A program made the translations under genes and the position numbers. The notes under the pieces are model-generated. The model was given only the letters and a program-made list of their open reading frames with translations, did no database searches and had not been told where the DNA came from. A stretch of DNA of 64,000 nucleotides, from contig NZ_FMWG01000002.1 in NCBI RefSeq assembly GCF_900102795.1, forward strand, positions 248,001 through 312,000. The letters run 5' to 3'. Below are positions 1-8,802 of the stretch, piece by piece; positions within the stretch are counted from its first letter, which is position 1; every line of letters begins with the position of its first letter. Origin of the DNA: Epibacterium ulvae. GTDB taxonomy: Bacteria > Pseudomonadota > Alphaproteobacteria > Rhodobacterales > Rhodobacteraceae.

Positions 1-567
1 AGCCGTATCGTGCGGCCTCTGAACTTTGCCAAAGGCGCGCCGGGACGGGGCTATCGTTTGTTTAACGCACCTGGTGGACGCAAGATCTTGGTGCTGCAGG
101 CACTGGGTCAGGTGTTCATGAAGCGCGCTTATGATGATCCGTTTGGATCAGTTGAGGCTGTGCTGAAAGCGCATCCACGCGGCGGGCTGGCACAGGCGGT
201 TATCGTTGATATGCATTGCGAAGCCACATCCGAGAAAATGGCCATGGGGCATTTTTGCAATGGGCGCGCGTCCCTTGTGGTGGGCACGCATACGCATGTT
301 CCTACCGGCGATGCGCAGATCCTGTCAGAAGGAACCGCCTATCTGACAGATGCTGGCATGTGCGGCGATTATAATTCTGTGATCGGCATGGAAAAATCAG
401 AACCCATGCGCCGCTTTTTGACAGGCATGCCCAAAGGGCGTTTTACCCCGGCCAACGGCGAAGCTACCTTATCAGGCGTTTATATCGAAACCGATGACCG
501 CACCGGAGCCGCAACAAAGGTTCAGATGGTGCGAAACGGCGGCCTGCTCCAAGAGAGCACCCCTTAA
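1..567 (+). CDS. ymdB: YmdB/TIGR00282-family metallophosphoesterase, 3' part
   Basis: The frame is open from the first base, so the gene begins upstream of the window; 188 residues are visible and about 80 N-terminal residues should be missing compared with the usual ~270. Visible motifs are DMHCEATSEK, the histidine-rich GTHTHVP and the C-terminal LTDAGMCGDYNSVIGM, which are typical of the YmdB family. Known members are dinuclear-metal phosphodiesterases acting on 2',3'-cyclic nucleotides in the cytoplasm. The first metal-binding motifs lie outside the window. A GTG at 10 is an internal codon, not a start. The neighbouring permease follows after a 149-bp gap. The family call is firm; the substrate is inferred from homologues. 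Confidence 0.85.
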   Translation, partial: SRIVRPLNFAKGAPGRGYRLFNAPGGRKILVLQALGQVFMKRAYDDPFGSVEAVLKAHPRGGLAQAVIVDMHCEATSEKMAMGHFCNGRASLVVGTHTHVPTGDAQILSEGTAYLTDAGMCGDYNSVIGMEKSEPMRRFLTGMPKGRFTPANGEATLSGVYIETDDRTGAATKVQMVRNGGLLQESTP

Positions 568-716
568 GTTGAATGCTTGCGCAATGGGCAGCTGTCCTCT
601 CTGGTCTGCCTTTTGCTTGCCCCCATGGTTTGAATTGGGCAAAATACCAGCCTAACGCGTGGCGCTTAAGGCTTTGGTAGAGCGCTCTTTTTTAAATTAA
701 TGGGGCGTTTCATCTC

Positions 717-2498
717 ATGATTCATCTTCTCAACCTTGGCCCAAACGCCGCACCGATTTTGGCGCTGGTGATCGTGATGGTGATGTTTCTTGCATTTCTG
801 CGGGAAGCTTACCCGACCGAGGTCGTAGCGGTGATGGGCGTGGCGCTCATGCTGGCCACAGGTGTTTTACCCTATGACGCCGCGCTGCCCGTGCTTTCAA
901 ACCCTGCGCCTTGGACCATTGGTGCGATGTTTCTGATCATGGGAGCTTTGGTGCGCACAGGCGCGCTTGAGGCCTTTACGATTTTTGCGCGGAAAAAAGC
1001 AGAAACCAGCCCGCAGGTCGCGATTGCGCTTTTGATGGGGTTTGTTGTGGCTTCTTCCGCTGTGGTCTCTAACACGCCTGTTGTTGTTGTGATGATCCCG
1101 GTGTTCGTACAAATCGCGCGCACGCTTGGAGTGGCAGCGTCAAAGTTGCTTATCCCGCTCAGCTATGCAGCCATTCTTGGAGGCACTCTAACGTTGATCG
1201 GGACCTCGACAAACCTCTTGGTGGACGGGGTTGCGCGCGCGCAGGGGCTGGAAGCGTTTTCTATCTTTGAAGTCACCCCGCTTGGTGTGATTTTGGTCAT
1301 TTGGGGTATGGTGTACCTGCGGTTCATCGCACCTCATCTGCTGCCAGACCGTGACAGTATGGCGACCCTCCTCAGTGATCGTTCCAAGATGAAATTCTTT
1401 ACCGAGGCGGTCATTCCACCAGACAGCAACTTGATCGGGCGAGACGTGCTTGGCGTGCGGTTGTTCAAACGCCCCGGTGTGCGCTTGATTGATGTGGTGC
1501 GCAGCGAAGTCTCGCTGCGTCGCAATTTGAAAGAGGTGTCTTTGCAGGTCGGGGACCGTGTGATTTTGCGCACCGAGATGACTGAATTGCTCAGCCTTCA
1601 AAACAACAAGGAACTGCGCCGCGTGGATCAGGTTTCGGCGGTGGAAACCACGACTGTTGAAGTCTTGATTACACCCGGATGCCGTATGGTCGGGCGCACC
1701 TTGGGGGCGCTGCGTTTGCGTCGGCGGTATGGTGTCTATGTCTTGGCTGTGCATCGGAAAAACCAGAACATTGGCACCCAGATTGATGATCTTGTGGTCC
1801 GTGTTGGCGATACGCTTTTGCTTGAAGGGTCTGCAGAAGACATTCAACGTCTGTCGGTTGATATGGATATGGCCGAGGTGTCGCAACCCTCTCAGCGGGC
1901 CTATCGCCGCAGCCATGCGCCTGTGGCCTTGTTGTCTTTGTTTGCGATCGTTGCATTGGCCGCGTTTGGCGTTGCGCCCATCTTTTTACTGTCGATCCTT
2001 GCGGTGGCGCTGGTCCTCGTGTCGCGCTGCATTGATGCAGACGAGGCCTTCTCATTTGTCGATGGGCGGTTGCTGGTGTTGATCTTTTCGATGCTCGCCA
2101 TTGGCGCAGCGCTGGAACACTCTGGTGCGGTGCAATTGATTGTGGATGCAATTGCACCGGGGCTGTCGATGTTACCGCCAGTGTTGCTTGTCTGGGCGAT
2201 CTATCTGCTGACCTCTGTTTTGACCGAACTCGTGTCAAACAATGCGGTGGCTGTGGTGGTGACGCCCATTGCGATCGGTCTTGCGCAGGCGATGGGCCTT
2301 GATCCACGCCCGCTGGTCGTTGCGGTGATGGTCGCAGCCTCTGCCTCTTTTGCAACACCTATTGGCTATCAGACCAATATGTTGGTCTACGGACCCGGTG
2401 GATATCGTTTTTCAGACTTCTTGCGTGTTGGGATCCCATTGAACCTGTCCGTGGGCCTTTTGGCCTCTGCCTTGATCCCTGTGTTCTGGCCGCTCTAG
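717..2498 (+). CDS. SLC13-family permease with two RCK_C (TrkA_C) domains
   Basis: A 593-residue inner-membrane anion symporter of the SLC13/DASS type. Hydrophobic segments fill residues about 10-210 and 400-593, and two soluble domains rich in charged residues lie between (about 215-385), as expected for paired TrkA_C/RCK_C regulatory domains. Each membrane half carries the family's SNT-P or SNNA-type motif (SNTP at 118-121; SNNAVAVVVTP near residue 505). Known relatives move sulfate, dicarboxylates or other anions with sodium; the substrate here cannot be told from sequence. The ATG is preceded by only a weak ribosome site. The ymdB-SLC13-yebC order is familiar in Rhodobacterales, as far as I recall. 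Confidence 0.88.
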   Translation: MIHLLNLGPNAAPILALVIVMVMFLAFLREAYPTEVVAVMGVALMLATGVLPYDAALPVLSNPAPWTIGAMFLIMGALVRTGALEAFTIFARKKAETSPQVAIALLMGFVVASSAVVSNTPVVVVMIPVFVQIARTLGVAASKLLIPLSYAAILGGTLTLIGTSTNLLVDGVARAQGLEAFSIFEVTPLGVILVIWGMVYLRFIAPHLLPDRDSMATLLSDRSKMKFFTEAVIPPDSNLIGRDVLGVRLFKRPGVRLIDVVRSEVSLRRNLKEVSLQVGDRVILRTEMTELLSLQNNKELRRVDQVSAVETTTVEVLITPGCRMVGRTLGALRLRRRYGVYVLAVHRKNQNIGTQIDDLVVRVGDTLLLEGSAEDIQRLSVDMDMAEVSQPSQRAYRRSHAPVALLSLFAIVALAAFGVAPIFLLSILAVALVLVSRCIDADEAFSFVDGRLLVLIFSMLAIGAALEHSGAVQLIVDAIAPGLSMLPPVLLVWAIYLLTSVLTELVSNNAVAVVVTPIAIGLAQAMGLDPRPLVVAVMVAASASFATPIGYQTNMLVYGPGGYRFSDFLRVGIPLNLSVGLLASALIPVFWPL

Positions 2499-2598
2499 GC
2501 AGGCTTTCGCACAAAGGCCCAAAGGTCAGGTCTTCCATACTGGAAATGCACCACGATTTTCCCATTTGTGACACATATCCAGTCAAGGAGCCTGTCCT

Positions 2599-2685
2599 AT
2601 GAGTAGTCGCGTTGTTTTTCTGTCCATCGTTGTTGGCGGCTCTTTTCTGATTGCTTTAACATCCCAGATTGCCCCCCTGTTCTAA
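2599..2685 (+). CDS. 28-residue single-pass small membrane protein (candidate)
   Basis: A short frame of 28 codons starts with ATG behind a strong ribosome site (AAGGAG at 2585-2590, 8-nt spacing). The product is nearly all hydrophobic (VVFLSIVVGGSFLIALT) after a short MSSR start and would form one membrane helix. It lies alone between the SLC13 permease and yebC on the same strand. No family is recognised. The ribosome site, start codon and hydrophobic composition together support a real gene, but a frame this short could still be chance. Confidence 0.45.
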   Translation: MSSRVVFLSIVVGGSFLIALTSQIAPLF

Positions 2686-2791
2686 AGCCCATGCATCCAT
2701 GCGCGCTGAGATGGCTTGAAAGCCCGGTCTCTCCCCGGCTATATGAGTGTCAATTCAAACAGACTTCACACGACTAAGGCAGGGATGCATC

Positions 2792-3532
2792 ATGGCAGGC
2801 CATTCAAAATGGGCAAATATCCAGCACCGCAAAGGCCGTCAGGACGCGGTACGTTCAAAGCTTTTTTCTAAACTCGCAAAAGAGATCACAGTGGCCGCAA
2901 AAATGGGCGACCCGGATCCTGAAAAGAATCCCCGCCTGCGTCTGGCGGTGAAAGAAGCAAAAAGCCAATCCGTCCCAAAGGATGTGATTGAACGCGCGAT
3001 CAAGAAATCACAGGGCGGCGACGCTGAAAACTACGATGAAATCCGCTACGAAGGCTACGGTCCAAGCGGGGTTGCGGTTATCGTTGAAACAATGACCGAT
3101 AACAAAAACCGCACGGCTTCAACAGTGCGCTCTACCTTTTCCAAAAACGGCGGCAACCTTGGCGAAACCGGTTCGGTTGGCTTTATGTTCGACCGTAAAG
3201 GTGAAGTGATCTACCCCGCATCAGCAGGTGACGCTGACACCGTGATGATGGCCGCCATCGAAGCAGGGGCAGAAGACGTTGAAAGCAGCGAAGAGGGACA
3301 CGTGATCTACTGTGAAGACGTAGATCTGAATGAGGTGTCCACCGCGCTGGAAGCAGAACTGGGCGAATCTGAATCAACCAAATTGGTATGGAAACCCACC
3401 ACCACCACCGAATTGGATCTAGAAGGCATGCAAAAGCTGATGAAGCTTGTGGAAGCTTTGGAAGATGATGATGACGTGCAGCGTGTGACCACCAACTTTG
3501 AAGCCTCTGATGAGGTTATGGCGCAGCTGTAA
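2792..3532 (+). CDS. yebC: YebC/PmpR-family protein
   Basis: A 246-residue cytosolic protein of the YebC/TACO1 family. The start chosen is the ATG giving [18 protein letters not shown], the near-invariant N-terminus of the family; an in-frame start 45 bases upstream lacks family support. The acidic C-terminal half ([16 protein letters not shown]) is also typical. Family members have been described as DNA-binding regulators and, more recently, as factors that relieve ribosome stalling at proline stretches. The gene ends just before a good intrinsic terminator. Identity is firm; which of the two roles applies here is open. Confidence 0.95.
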   Translation: MAGHSKWANIQHRKGRQDAVRSKLFSKLAKEITVAAKMGDPDPEKNPRLRLAVKEAKSQSVPKDVIERAIKKSQGGDAENYDEIRYEGYGPSGVAVIVETMTDNKNRTASTVRSTFSKNGGNLGETGSVGFMFDRKGEVIYPASAGDADTVMMAAIEAGAEDVESSEEGHVIYCEDVDLNEVSTALEAELGESESTKLVWKPTTTTELDLEGMQKLMKLVEALEDDDDVQRVTTNFEASDEVMAQL

Positions 3533-3551
3533 AACCGATCTTACGTGACAC

Positions 3552-3579
3552 AAAAGCTCGCCAATACTGGCGGGCTTTT
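3552..3579 (+). terminator. Intrinsic terminator after yebC
   Basis: An 11-bp stem (AAAAGCTCGCC / GGCGGGCTTTT, one G-U pair) with a 6-nt loop ends in a run of T. It lies 19 bases after the yebC stop and also faces the end of the convergent DUF1801 gene. Confidence 0.8.
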
Positions 3580-3622
3580 TGCGTTTCCGGCCTGTCTGCA
3601 TTGCGCTGTCTAACGGGCTGCC

Positions 3623-4033
3623 CTAGCCAAGATGGTAACGCAGCGCGCTGCGGATCAGAAATTCCAGCTGTTCGTTGGGCACCGCCTGTGTGGTTGCAAG
3701 GTGGACCGCACGTGTGCCATCGTATTGAAAATGATCTGGGAAAAGGTCACGAAACTGCGGGATCACAGTGGTTTGGCAATGGGTGTACACCGCCACGCCG
3801 CCGGATTTTGGACAGCCCAGCCGCAGGGGCGTGCCGGTGTTGCGTTTCTTTGGCACATAAGACGGCTGACCCCACTTTAGAGTTTCATCAATCGCGCCCA
3901 CCTCAGGCAATTGGGCTGCTGTGGCAAAAATCAAAGCGCGGATTTGCAAAAGAATCTGCTGCTGATCCGGCGCAAAGGCTTCAAAGGCGGCGGCGACAGG
4001 GGTGGTCTGAAACGGCGGATCGACGGTGGGCAT
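3623..4033 (-). CDS. DUF1801-domain protein
   Basis: A 136-residue protein whose core (DETLKWGQPSY, then a glycine-rich stretch, then VPNEQLEFLIRSALRYH) matches DUF1801, a small fold related to the YdhG family with no settled function. The ATG at 4033 is chosen because it has an upstream AAGG ribosome site and because the upstream extension is low-complexity and overlaps the divergent SDR gene. It converges on yebC. The role is unknown. Confidence 0.75.
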   Translation of the reverse strand: MPTVDPPFQTTPVAAAFEAFAPDQQQILLQIRALIFATAAQLPEVGAIDETLKWGQPSYVPKKRNTGTPLRLGCPKSGGVAVYTHCQTTVIPQFRDLFPDHFQYDGTRAVHLATTQAVPNEQLEFLIRSALRYHLG

Positions 4034-4100
4034 GTTTGTTTGACCTTGCGCAGTTTGCCGGGGGGGCGCTAGGTCATAGCAAACGAGAAAAGGCGATAAG

Positions 4101-4808
4101 ATGCAACTCAAAGGTAAAACGGTCATTGTCACTGGTGGAAGCGACGGAATTGGTCGCCATATCTGTCTGAAACTGGCAGCTGAAGGGTGCCGAATTGCCG
4201 TTCTGGGGCGCAATCAAACGCGTCTGGACACGGTCGTGGCTGAAACGCTGGCGCTGGGCGCAGCAGAGGCGCGGGCTTATGCGGTTGATCTGATGGATCC
4301 GGCTGCAATTGAAACGGGCGCGCAGCAGATCCTGGCGGATTTTGGCGGCGCGGACATTCTGATCAACAATGCGGGCATTTGGCACAAGGCAGGGCCTTTG
4401 GACAGCATTGATGCGGATATGCTGGTGACCACCGTTCAGACCAACCTTACAGCGTTGATGCAACTGACACGGCATGTGCTGCCAGCCCTGCGTACGCGTG
4501 ATGAGGCGGCGGTGCTGAATGTGGCCTCAAAATCTGGCGTTGTGGCGCAGGCAGGGCAGTCCGTTTACTCGGCCACCAAATACGGCGTGCGGGGCTTTAC
4601 CGATGTGCTGAAAGAAGACGAGGCCGAAACCGGCGTGCGGGTGGCAGGTCTGTATCAGAGCGGCACCAACACGGGCATGTTTGCCAAAGCCAGCGAAGAG
4701 GTGCCAAACCACATTTTCACCGAACCCGATGATTTGGCTGATGTGGTGGTCTTTATGTTGTCGCGCCCGGCAAAGCTCTGGATGCATGAGGTACGGGTCG
4801 AGCTGTAA
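4101..4808 (+). CDS. SDR-family oxidoreductase
   Basis: A 235-residue short-chain dehydrogenase/reductase with a classical Rossmann fold. The nucleotide loop TGGSDGIG is at residues 11-18, NNAG at 89-92, the catalytic serine near 143 and YSATK (Tyr156, Lys160) afterwards, so all key residues are present. An Arg in the GRN segment after strand 2 suggests NADP(H) preference. It is short for the class and lacks a substrate loop that would identify its target. It diverges from DUF1801 and converges on argP, sharing a terminator hairpin. The substrate is unknown. Confidence 0.85.
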   Translation: MQLKGKTVIVTGGSDGIGRHICLKLAAEGCRIAVLGRNQTRLDTVVAETLALGAAEARAYAVDLMDPAAIETGAQQILADFGGADILINNAGIWHKAGPLDSIDADMLVTTVQTNLTALMQLTRHVLPALRTRDEAAVLNVASKSGVVAQAGQSVYSATKYGVRGFTDVLKEDEAETGVRVAGLYQSGTNTGMFAKASEEVPNHIFTEPDDLADVVVFMLSRPAKLWMHEVRVEL

Positions 4809-4822
4809 ACAAGCCCCCCTAT

Positions 4823-5719
4823 CTAACCTGCTGCAGTGACTTGCAGCAGGTGTTTCTGGGCTGTTTTTCGAACCGCTTTGGTGACGGATGTGAGGGCAGG
4901 GGCCAGCATTCGGCTGACCTGCCAACACAGATGGGTTGCAACATCGCTATCTGGCAATAGCGTTTGCAATTCCCCACGTTCGATCAGCGGATCCACCAAT
5001 ACGGCGGGGTTTAACCCCCATCCCAACCCTAGACGCGCTGCATCCACAAAGGCATGGGTGGAGGGCAGAAAGTGATGTGGTGGTCTCAACCCCGGTCCCA
5101 CATAGTGCGAAAGCCAATTCTTTTGCAGCCCATCTTTGGTATTAAAAATCAGGCTGGGGGCTTTTGAAAACGCCTCAGGATCAGCGCTATTTGACAGCCA
5201 GCGATCTATAAATTCCGGGCTTGCCGTTGCGCGATATTGCAACGCACCAAGCGCATAGCTGTCACAGCCCTGCACAATGCTGTTGTCGGCTGTCACCGCT
5301 GCAGAAACTTCGCCCCGACGCAGCCAGTCTGCGCTGTAGTCCTGATCATCTATGACCAGATCAAATAGAAACCCGTCACAGGCGGCCATGGCCTCTACAA
5401 ACCAGGTGGCAAGACTGTCCGCATTTACTGCCACGCGCAACTGTGTGGGCGCCGTTTGTTTCGCCAAGCCCAGATCCGCAAGCAGTGTCGCATCCAAAAG
5501 GTTGATATCTTCGGCGTGTTTTGCCAATCGCAGACCTGCCTTGGTGCCTGTGCAAGGGGGGCCGCGATGGATCAAAACAGCACCGATCCGATCTTCTAGG
5601 GCTTTGATCCGCTGAGAAATCGCCGAAGGCGTCACTCCCAGATCATGCGCTGCACTGTCAAAGCTTCCCAACCGCAAAACAGATGACAGTGCTGCAAGGT
5701 GTCGCGGATCAATATGCAT
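4823..5719 (-). CDS. argP: LysR-family regulator ArgP (IciA)
   Basis: A 298-residue LysR-type regulator: a winged HTH in the first ~60 residues (LGSFDSAAHDLGVTPSAISQRIKALEDRIG) and a periplasmic-binding-like effector domain after it. Its divergent pairing with a lysE/argO exporter and its sequence fit ArgP, which senses lysine and arginine and controls the exporter. The intergenic region with the exporter is 89 bp, so both promoters and the operator must lie there. The 3' end overlaps a hairpin shared with the convergent SDR gene. The name rests on context and family resemblance. Confidence 0.88.
   Translation of the reverse strand: MHIDPRHLAALSSVLRLGSFDSAAHDLGVTPSAISQRIKALEDRIGAVLIHRGPPCTGTKAGLRLAKHAEDINLLDATLLADLGLAKQTAPTQLRVAVNADSLATWFVEAMAACDGFLFDLVIDDQDYSADWLRRGEVSAAVTADNSIVQGCDSYALGALQYRATASPEFIDRWLSNSADPEAFSKAPSLIFNTKDGLQKNWLSHYVGPGLRPPHHFLPSTHAFVDAARLGLGWGLNPAVLVDPLIERGELQTLLPDSDVATHLCWQVSRMLAPALTSVTKAVRKTAQKHLLQVTAAG
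4827..4850. terminator. Bidirectional hairpin between SDR gene and argP
   Basis: A perfect 9-bp stem CCTGCTGCA / TGCAGCAGG with a 6-nt loop; on the plus strand it is followed by a T-rich stretch. Its arms form the last codons of argP, so it would mainly end transcription of the SDR gene. Confidence 0.55.
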
Positions 5720-5808
5720 TAGAGACTCTTACTTAGCGTCATTCATATTAATTAGTCTAATGCTTGCGCGTGCTTTATGCAAAGACAAGACACAAAAGGA
5801 GGCACCCC
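5720..5808. promoter_or_regulatory. argP-lysE divergent control region
   Basis: This 89-bp AT-rich gap lies between divergent argP and lysE. It contains ATTCATATTAATTAGTCTAA, compatible with a LysR-type operator and a promoter, but no exact ArgP site can be fixed by eye. A strong AAGGAGG ribosome site for lysE ends it. Confidence 0.45.
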
Positions 5809-6408
5809 ATGTGGCCCAGTTTTATTGCCGGTTTCTTCCTCGCATTTAGCCTGATTATGGCGATTGGCGCGCAGAATGCCTTTGTGCTGAGGCAGGGATT
5901 GCGACGGCAACATGTCTTTGCTGTTGCGTTAACATGTGCGGCCTCAGATGCGGTCTTGGTCGCGGCGGGCGTGTTTGGCTTTGGTGCCCTCACATCCGCA
6001 GTGCCTTGGTTTGAAACTGCTATGCGTCTGGGAGGGGCTGCATTCTTGTTCTGGTATGGACTGCGCAGCTTGATTTCAGCCTGGCGCGGCGGTGCCGCAC
6101 TTTCAGCGGCAGAAGAGAAAAGCCAGCCTTTATGGCCTGTTCTGATGACCCTGCTTGCGCTTACCTGGCTGAATCCGCATGTCTATCTGGACACTGTTGT
6201 GCTGTTGGGGTCAATTTCGGCACAATACGATACGCCGCCGATTTTTGCTTTGGGGGCGATTGTGGCCAGTTTCTCGTTCTTTTTCATGCTGGCCTATGGG
6301 GCAAGTCTTCTTGCCCCGGTCTTTGCCCGGCCACGTGCGTGGCAGGTTCTGGATCTGGGGGTTGGCCTTGTGATGTGGGCGATTGCCATCAAACTGCTCT
6401 TGATGTGA
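5809..6408 (+). CDS. lysE: LysE/ArgO-family amino-acid exporter
   Basis: A 199-residue inner-membrane exporter with about five or six hydrophobic helices. The signature AIGAQNAFVLRQGL follows helix 1 and LTWLNPHVYLDTVVLLG lies in the second half, both hallmarks of LysE/ArgO exporters of lysine and arginine. The ATG at 5809 is chosen for its AAAGGAGG ribosome site; an earlier in-frame start adds a basic extension without one. It is divergent from argP, which should activate it when basic amino acids are in excess. It ends 9 bp from the convergent betI. Confidence 0.9.
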   Translation: MWPSFIAGFFLAFSLIMAIGAQNAFVLRQGLRRQHVFAVALTCAASDAVLVAAGVFGFGALTSAVPWFETAMRLGGAAFLFWYGLRSLISAWRGGAALSAAEEKSQPLWPVLMTLLALTWLNPHVYLDTVVLLGSISAQYDTPPIFALGAIVASFSFFFMLAYGASLLAPVFARPRAWQVLDLGVGLVMWAIAIKLLLM

Positions 6409-6417
6409 GTAGGGATC

Positions 6418-6999
6418 TCAGGCGCGGTTTAAAACCACATCCACAACCCGGTGCGCCGCGGCGCGCGCCTCTGCAGGAGACACATGAAGCGCACCAAGCG
6501 CGACCTGAAGCCAGACGCCATCCATATAGGCCTGCAGGGCCTCTTGCGCTGGTTTCACACGGTCCGCCGGTAAAAGACCACGCAATTCCGCCAGAAAATG
6601 GCTCTCCACACGGGATCGGTTGATCCTGTGAAGGCGCGCCAGCCGTTCTGAATAAGGGGCGTTTGACCAGAATTGCATCCAGACGCTGCATTGCGCCGGG
6701 GTGAACAGATCGTCTGAAAAATTGGCATCAATCACCGCATAAAGACGATCCAGCGACGAAGGGGCCTGTGCAAAGCCGGTAATCATTGCGCGTCTTAATT
6801 TGTTCAGCAAATGGCGCATGGTTGCTTCCATCAGGCCTTCTTTTGACCCGAAATAATAGTTGATCGATGCAGCCGAGGCGCCAGCTTCGCGCGCAATTTC
6901 TGCCATTGTGACAACACCATAGCCACGGTCGTGCACCGCTATGATGGTGGCTTCGATCAACTCTTCGTTGCGGATATCTCTGATACTCTTTCGTCCCAT
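6418..6999 (-). CDS. betI: TetR-family repressor BetI
   Basis: A 193-residue TetR-type repressor. The HTH is in the first ~55 residues (VTMAEIAREAGASAASINYYFGSKEGLMEATMRHLL) and the C-terminal domain contains BetI-type segments such as QFWSNAPYSERLARLHRINRSR. BetI represses choline-to-betaine genes and lets go when choline binds. It is divergent from betB-betA, with 217 bp between. In many bacteria betI lies in the same operon as betBA; here it is transcribed apart. No choline sulfatase gene is present. Confidence 0.92.
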   Translation of the reverse strand: MGRKSIRDIRNEELIEATIIAVHDRGYGVVTMAEIAREAGASAASINYYFGSKEGLMEATMRHLLNKLRRAMITGFAQAPSSLDRLYAVIDANFSDDLFTPAQCSVWMQFWSNAPYSERLARLHRINRSRVESHFLAELRGLLPADRVKPAQEALQAYMDGVWLQVALGALHVSPAEARAAAHRVVDVVLNRA

Positions 7000-7216
7000 G
7001 GCGCATTCTTGCGACAGCTAAAGAGCGGTGACAATCACTGATGTGAAAAAAGATGAAACTTAAATGGCGATACAAAAAAACATTCCGTGATTTAACTGAG
7101 GGTGATATAGGGGCTGCAACAGTTCGCTCAGGCAGGGCGGAGGCCGCGTAGGACGGCTTATGCCACCGGTGCCTGATCTCACATCCGCAAGAAACCTCTG
7201 TCTAGGATCCGCTCAG
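7000..7216. promoter_or_regulatory. betI-betB divergent control region
   Basis: A 217-bp gap between divergent betI and betB. It must hold both promoters and the BetI operator. There is an A-rich stretch (7046-7080), but no clear symmetrical operator could be picked out by eye. Confidence 0.4.
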
Positions 7217-8674
7217 ATGACCCATCTCGCTCAACCGACTGCAAGCCATTTCATCAATGGTGAATATGTTGAAGACACGACTGGTACACCGATCCCGGTG
7301 ATCTATGCAGCTACAGGCGAAACCATCGCGACGGTTTATGCCGCAACACCAGCGATTGTTGAAAAAGCGCTTGAAACCGCGAAAGCGGCGCAAACAGCCT
7401 GGGCAAAAATGACGGGAACAGAGCGGGGTCGTATTCTGCGCCGCGCTGCGGATATCCTGCGCGAGCGCAATCACGACCTGTCGGTCTTAGAGACCTACGA
7501 CACCGGTAAACCCTTGCAGGAGACCTTAGTGGCAGACGCAACATCCGGGGCGGACGCGCTGGAATATTTTGGTGGGCTTGCTGCCAGCCTGACCGGAGAG
7601 CACATCCCGCTGGGCGAAGATTGGGTCTATACCGTGCGCGAACCACTGGGCGTCTGCGTCGGTATCGGTGCGTGGAACTATCCAACGCAAATCGCCTGCT
7701 GGAAAGGCGCACCTGCCTTGGCCTGTGGCAATGCGATGGTCTTTAAACCTTCTGAGACCACCCCGCTTTGTGCCCTGAAAGTGGCTGAAATTCTGCACGA
7801 GGCGGGTCTGCCGGCCGGTCTTTACAATGTCATTCAGGGCATGGGTGAGGTTGGGGGCGCATTGGTCACAGACCCACGCGTTGACAAAGTGTCGCTGACA
7901 GGCTCCGTGCCAACAGGCAAAAAGGTCTATGCCGCTGCTGCAAGTGAGATGAAACATGTCACCATGGAGCTGGGCGGCAAGTCACCGATGATCGTCTTTG
8001 AAGACGCAGATATCGAAAATGCAATTGGTGGCGCCATCAACGGCAATTTCTATTCATCTGGGCAAGTGTGCTCAAACGGGACGCGTGTTTTTGTTCATAA
8101 AGACATCAAAGAGGAATTTCTGGCCCGTCTGGCAGAGCGCGTGTCTGGCGCGATCTTGGGTGATCCGCAGGATGAAGCCACCAATTTTGGGCCGATGGTC
8201 TCAGAACGTCAGATGGATATCGTGCTTGGCTACATAGAGCAGGGTAAAGAAGAAGGCGCGCGCCTGATCTGTGGTGGCAATCGCGTTGATATGCCCGGAT
8301 ATTTCGTGGCACCAACCGTTTTTGCAGATGTCACGGACGATATGGTCATCGCCCGTGAAGAGATTTTTGGCCCGGTTATGGCGGTGCTGGACTTTGAAGA
8401 TGAAGCAGAGGTGATTGCCCGCGCCAATGACACTGAATTTGGTCTTTCTGCGGGGGTTTTCACACGTGATCTCAGCCGTGGACATCGGGTGATTGGTGCC
8501 TTGGAAGCGGGAAGCTGCTTTATCAACTCTTACAATGATGCGCCGGTTGAAGCCCCGTTTGGAGGCGTGAAGGCGTCTGGTGTTGGACGTGAAAATTCCA
8601 AAGAGGCGATCAATCACTACAGTCAGGTAAAGTCTGTTTATGTGCGGATGGGAGATGTTGAAGCGGCGTTTTAA
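7217..8674 (+). CDS. betB: Betaine-aldehyde dehydrogenase
   Basis: A 485-residue NAD(P)-dependent aldehyde dehydrogenase. Asn154 (GAWNYP), Glu251 (TMELGGKSP) and the catalytic Cys285 (SSGQVCSNG) are all present, and the length is usual for BetB. It oxidises betaine aldehyde to the osmoprotectant glycine betaine in the cytoplasm. The start at 7217 gives the family's usual N-terminus; the in-frame ATG 57 bases upstream adds residues without resemblance. betA follows on the same strand after 128 bp that contain a long hairpin, and BetI is the expected repressor. Confidence 0.95.
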   Translation: MTHLAQPTASHFINGEYVEDTTGTPIPVIYAATGETIATVYAATPAIVEKALETAKAAQTAWAKMTGTERGRILRRAADILRERNHDLSVLETYDTGKPLQETLVADATSGADALEYFGGLAASLTGEHIPLGEDWVYTVREPLGVCVGIGAWNYPTQIACWKGAPALACGNAMVFKPSETTPLCALKVAEILHEAGLPAGLYNVIQGMGEVGGALVTDPRVDKVSLTGSVPTGKKVYAAAASEMKHVTMELGGKSPMIVFEDADIENAIGGAINGNFYSSGQVCSNGTRVFVHKDIKEEFLARLAERVSGAILGDPQDEATNFGPMVSERQMDIVLGYIEQGKEEGARLICGGNRVDMPGYFVAPTVFADVTDDMVIAREEIFGPVMAVLDFEDEAEVIARANDTEFGLSAGVFTRDLSRGHRVIGALEAGSCFINSYNDAPVEAPFGGVKASGVGRENSKEAINHYSQVKSVYVRMGDVEAAF

Positions 8675-8726
8675 TCGCCCTTTTGAGCGACGCCCACCCT
8701 CCCACCCCGTCGCCCAAAAGGGCGAT
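8674..8726. repeat. 19-bp inverted repeat between betB and betA
   Basis: The arms at 8674-8692 and 8708-8726 pair over 19 bases with a single mismatch and a 15-nt loop. The left arm begins at the last base of the betB stop codon. No T-run follows, so it does not look like a plain intrinsic terminator; an mRNA-stability or partial attenuation role is possible. Confidence 0.65.
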
Positions 8727-8802
8727 GGGTCTTGGGCGCAGATGTAGCTCCCCAACAAATGGGGACAGACCAAGCAGCCATGGCTGCTATTGGAGATCCG
8801 AG

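Noticed and set aside
1188-1916. A 242-codon minus-strand frame inside the SLC13 gene
   Set aside because: It mirrors a conserved membrane protein gene and its translation has no family resemblance.
3943-3950. TTTGCAAA within the DUF1801 gene (also at 10991-10998 and 29189-29196)
   Set aside because: Single copies inside coding sequence far from pcc genes fit chance occurrence.
7000-7216. Exact BetI operator
   Set aside because: No clear symmetrical site stands out, so only the whole region is reported.
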